Assembly: GCA_947175005.1 (NCBI GenBank)
Contig: CAMWLD010000068.1
Coordinates: 1-9,053, forward strand
DNA: 9,053 nt
Direction of reading: 5' to 3'
Source of the DNA: an uncultured Ruminococcus sp.
GTDB taxonomy: Bacteria; Bacillota; Clostridia; Oscillospirales; Ruminococcaceae
Part shown: piece by piece, positions 6,746 to 9,053 of the stretch
Numbering within the stretch: position 1 is the stretch's first letter
Layout: each line of letters begins with the position of its first letter
The notes under the pieces: generated by a model
Seen by the model: only the letters and a program-made list of their open reading frames with translations
Database searches by the model: none
Told to the model about the DNA's origin: nothing
Translations under genes and position numbers: made by a program

Positions 6746-6772
6746 ATGAAAGGAGGCGGCAAATCTGACTAA
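6746..6772 (+). CDS. Possible 8-codon leader ORF overlapping the regulator start
   Basis: ATG 6746 has GGAGAG (6731-6736) 9 nt upstream and encodes MKGGGKSD before TAA (6770-6772). It runs through the GGAGG ribosome binding site of the regulator gene and ends just past that gene's likely CTG start, in another frame. Translating it could help or hinder the downstream start. However, GGAGAG may lie right at the RNA 5' end, and so short an ORF may be chance. Confidence 0.3.
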   Translation: MKGGGKSD

Positions 6773-7352
6773 TAAGCTGCTTGTGGCCTCCGGTTCACAG
6801 GAGGCGCAGAATAATTTTTCGCTTATAGGTAAGGAAGCAGGCTTTGAGGATATTTCCGCATCCTGCGGAAGCGGTCTGCCTGAGCTGTGCAAAAATGGCA
6901 GTTACGATCTTGTGGTTATGTCGCTTCCTCTTGAAAGCGAATTCGGGTTGGAGACCGCCCTGCGCGTAAGCAAGCTTTGCCCCGGCGGACTGCTTATAAT
7001 TTCCCCCTCGAAAATATATGAAGAGGTCTGCGCCAAGGGAGCGAAAATACCTGCGCCGATTCTGCCGCGCTCTGCTCCAAAGGCGCAGGTCATAAATATT
7101 ATGCGCTTTCTCCTGTCCGTGCGGCAAAGCTCCATTGCGGCAAATGAGGAAACTGCCCGCTTGCAGGGGATAGTTGATGAAATGAAGCTGGTAAACCGTG
7201 CAAAATGCGTGCTTATTGAGTATCTGCGGTTATCCGAGCAGGAAGCCCATTACCAGCTCCGAAAAAGAGCTATGGATCAGCGGATAACCCTTACCGAAGC
7301 CGCTCTCGATATACTTAAAATTTACGAATATCAAAAGCCCTTGGGCGGTTAA
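6765..7352 (+). CDS. ANTAR-domain regulator with degenerate receiver domain (NasT/AmiR-like)
   Basis: Residues about 1-125 resemble a response-regulator receiver domain and the C-terminal 55 or so match the RNA-binding ANTAR domain (VNRAKCVLIEYLRLSEQEA, then LRKRAMDQR and LTEAALDIL). ANTAR proteins bind paired hairpins in leader RNA and prevent termination, often of nitrogen-related genes. The receiver lacks the usual acidic pair after strand 1 (KLLVASGS), and the phosphate-accepting Asp is Ser in DLVVMSLP, so control is probably by a partner or ligand. The start is odd: between the in-frame stop at 6747 and GTG 6783 no ATG, GTG or TTG exists. CTG 6765 lies 8 nt after GGAGG (6752-6756) and keeps strand 1 whole, giving 195 residues. 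GTG 6783 would place the start 26 nt from that site and cut the strand. Only 43 bp without a terminator separate it from dapF. Confidence 0.88.
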   Translation: MTNKLLVASGSQEAQNNFSLIGKEAGFEDISASCGSGLPELCKNGSYDLVVMSLPLESEFGLETALRVSKLCPGGLLIISPSKIYEEVCAKGAKIPAPILPRSAPKAQVINIMRFLLSVRQSSIAANEETARLQGIVDEMKLVNRAKCVLIEYLRLSEQEAHYQLRKRAMDQRITLTEAALDILKIYEYQKPLGG

Positions 7353-7395
7353 TATTTGTATTGATCCGGCAAAATAAAACACAGGAGTGTGGGAT

Positions 7396-8235
7396 ATGAA
7401 ATTTACTAAAATGCAGGGGATAGGCAATGATTACGTATATGTAAACTGCTTTGAGGAATCGGTGGACGATCCCGAAAGGTTTTCCCAAATTGTCAGCGAC
7501 CGCCATTTCGGAATAGGTTCGGACGGCTTGGTGCTGATAATGCCCTCGGAAAAAGCGGATTTTCGTATGCGTATTTTCAATGCTGACGGCAGCGAAGCCA
7601 TGATGTGCGGCAATGCCACAAGATGTATCGGCAAATATGTTTATGACAATAAGCTTACCGATAAAACCTTGGTCACTCTTGAAACCAACAGCGGCATAAA
7701 ATACCTCACCCTTTTCCCCGAAAACGGCATTGTCAAAACCGTCAACGTGGATATGGGCAAGGCGGTTTTAAAGCCCTCCGAGATACCCATGACCGCAGAG
7801 GGGGATAATTTTATTTCCCGTCCCATAACCGTAAACGGCAGCGAATATGCCGTTACCGCCGTTTCTATGGGCAATCCCCACGCCGTCACATTTGTGGATG
7901 ATGTAGACAGTCTGCCTCTGGAAACAATAGGTCCTCTTTTTGAAAATCATCCCCTTTTCCCTATGCGTGTGAACACCGAATTTATTAAAGTGGTAGGGGA
8001 TAACGAGCTGCAAATGCGGGTTTGGGAACGAGGCAGCGGAGAGACCTGGGCTTGCGGCACCGGAGCGTGCGCTTCGGCTGTTGCGGCAGTGCTGAACGGC
8101 TTTGCAAAGCAGGGGAGCGAGATCACGATACATCTGCGAGGCGGCGACTTGTTCATTACCTACACAAACGACGGCAAGGTATTTATGCGCGGCCCCGCCG
8201 AAACTGTATTCACAGGTGAAATAACAATAAACTGA
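7396..8235 (+). CDS. dapF: Diaminopimelate epimerase
   Basis: DapF interconverts LL- and meso-diaminopimelate, the last step before lysine and the source of the peptidoglycan cross-linking residue; it is a cofactor-independent two-cysteine epimerase in the cytoplasm. Both catalytic cysteines are in their usual motifs: Cys71 in NADGSEAMMCGNATR and Cys220 in GSGETWACGTGACAS. The N-terminus FTKMQGIGNDYVYVN and the SDRHFGIGSDGLV motif are also typical. Its 279 residues match the usual length. ATG 7396 is preferred because AGGAG (7383-7387) lies 8 nt upstream; a GTG at 7387 would overlap that site. It lies between the ANTAR gene and dapL, 14 bp before the latter, in a likely operon. Confidence 0.97.
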   Translation: MKFTKMQGIGNDYVYVNCFEESVDDPERFSQIVSDRHFGIGSDGLVLIMPSEKADFRMRIFNADGSEAMMCGNATRCIGKYVYDNKLTDKTLVTLETNSGIKYLTLFPENGIVKTVNVDMGKAVLKPSEIPMTAEGDNFISRPITVNGSEYAVTAVSMGNPHAVTFVDDVDSLPLETIGPLFENHPLFPMRVNTEFIKVVGDNELQMRVWERGSGETWACGTGACASAVAAVLNGFAKQGSEITIHLRGGDLFITYTNDGKVFMRGPAETVFTGEITIN

Positions 8236-8249
8236 AAGGATCTGTCAAC

Positions 8250-9053
8250 ATGGTCAAAATAAACGAAAATTTCCTGTCAATGGAAAAAAATTACCTTTTT
8301 ATAGATATTGCCAAAAAGGTAAAAGCCTTTACCGAGGCGCACCCCGATAAGCCCCTTATCCGCATGGGAATAGGGGACGTTACCCTGCCCCTTGCACCCG
8401 TGGTGGTTGAGGCTATTAAAAAAGCCGCCGATGAAATGGGCGTTAAGGAAACCTTCAGAGGCTATGAGGACAGCGGCGCAGGCTATGATTTTCTGCGCGA
8501 GGCGATAGCAGATTATTACAAAAGCTTTGGCATTTCTCTTAACATTTCCGACATTCGTGTAAATGACGGAGCAAAATCCGACTGCGGAAATATTACCGAT
8601 ATTTTCGGCGAGGGTAATACCGTTCTTGTCACCGACCCCGCATATCCCGTATATGTGGACTCCAATGTTATGGCAGGCAGAAAGATCATCTATGCCGATT
8701 CCAATGAGGCAAACGGATTTGCGGCAATGCCCGACAGCAGCGTTCATGCCGATATAATTTACCTTTGTTCCCCCAATAACCCCACAGGCTCGGTCTATAC
8801 AAAGGAACAGCTGGCAGCTTGGGTGGATTATGCCCTGGAAAATGAGGCTGTCATTATTTTCGACTCCGCATATGAAGCCTTTATTTCCGACCCCTCATTG
8901 CCAAGGAGCATTTATGCCGTACCGGGGGCGAAAAAATGTGCTATAGAAATGTGCTCCCTCTCCAAAACCGCAGGCTTCACAGGCACACGCTGCGGCTATA
9001 CGGTCATTCCCGAGGAACTAACCGTTAAAGCTTCCGATGGCAGTGATGTAAGC
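8250..9053 (+). CDS. dapL: LL-diaminopimelate aminotransferase (3' end outside window)
   Basis: DapL makes LL-diaminopimelate from tetrahydrodipicolinate and glutamate in one step, avoiding the succinylase or acetylase branches. It feeds its product directly to DapF. The 268 visible residues belong to the PLP fold-type I aminotransferases; the family is about 400 residues long, so roughly a third is missing. DapL-type features are the N-terminus NENFLSMEKNYLFIDIAKK, IRMGIGDVTLPL, RGYEDSGAGYDFLREAIA, SPNNPTG (174-180), the PLP-ring Asp205 in IFDSAYEAF, and the PLP-binding Lys239 in SLSKTAGFTGTRCGY. ATG 8250 has GAAAGGA (8234-8240) at good distance and follows dapF by 14 bp. The frame is open to the last base. 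Confidence 0.95.
   Translation, partial: MVKINENFLSMEKNYLFIDIAKKVKAFTEAHPDKPLIRMGIGDVTLPLAPVVVEAIKKAADEMGVKETFRGYEDSGAGYDFLREAIADYYKSFGISLNISDIRVNDGAKSDCGNITDIFGEGNTVLVTDPAYPVYVDSNVMAGRKIIYADSNEANGFAAMPDSSVHADIIYLCSPNNPTGSVYTKEQLAAWVDYALENEAVIIFDSAYEAFISDPSLPRSIYAVPGAKKCAIEMCSLSKTAGFTGTRCGYTVIPEELTVKASDGSDVS

Noticed and set aside
6746..6800. Programmed +1 frameshift joining the 8-codon ORF to the regulator, as in prfB
   Set aside because: A ribosome-binding-like site is present upstream, but the codons before the TAA cannot re-pair after a +1 slip; CTG initiation is simpler.
1..9053. CRISPR array, tRNA or rRNA genes, insertion sequences or phage genes
   Set aside because: No spaced direct repeats, cloverleaf, transposase or phage-like protein was seen; the window reads as ordinary chromosome.

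Overview
The window looks like part of the chromosome of a fermentative, strictly anaerobic Bacillota, most likely a Ruminococcus-like member of the Clostridia. The support is indirect: a pyruvate formate-lyase (PFL) system, lysine and cell-wall synthesis through the aminotransferase DapL plus DapF, an ANTAR-domain regulator, textbook TTGACA/TATAAT promoters and AT-rich spacers. All recognised genes are on the + strand.

Layout. Positions 1-1782 hold the C-terminal part of a lysine/proline-repeat protein ending in a four-cysteine zinc ribbon, closed by a strong terminator. A perfect-consensus promoter (1951-1979) then drives the PFL region through a leader of about 320 nt with a large closing stem and three similar hairpins. 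Next come a PFL core (2308-4401), a 431-bp spacer, a tiny free-standing glycyl-radical protein (4833-5075) and the PFL-activating radical SAM enzyme (5076-5846), ended by a terminator. An unrecognised 224-residue protein follows (5906-6580). After a promoter flanked by an 11-bp inverted repeat comes an ANTAR-domain regulator that seems to start at CTG (6765-7352). It is followed by dapF (7396-8235) and the 5' two thirds of dapL (8250 to the window end).

How the genes work together. The main point is that PFL is split. The core carries the catalytic Cys-Cys pair but stops before the glycyl-radical domain. That domain is encoded separately as an 80-residue protein, directly abutting and in frame with the gene for the activase that would install its radical. 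Active enzyme should need core and radical subunit to assemble, with the activase working on the small subunit. GrcA/YfiD of Enterobacteria is a precedent for a free radical domain, but there it is a spare part for a full-length PFL. Here no full-length PFL is present in the window. The second block pairs an RNA-binding type regulator with the two consecutive steps that make meso-diaminopimelate. Only 43 bp lie between regulator and dapF, and 14 bp between dapF and dapL, so co-transcription is likely.
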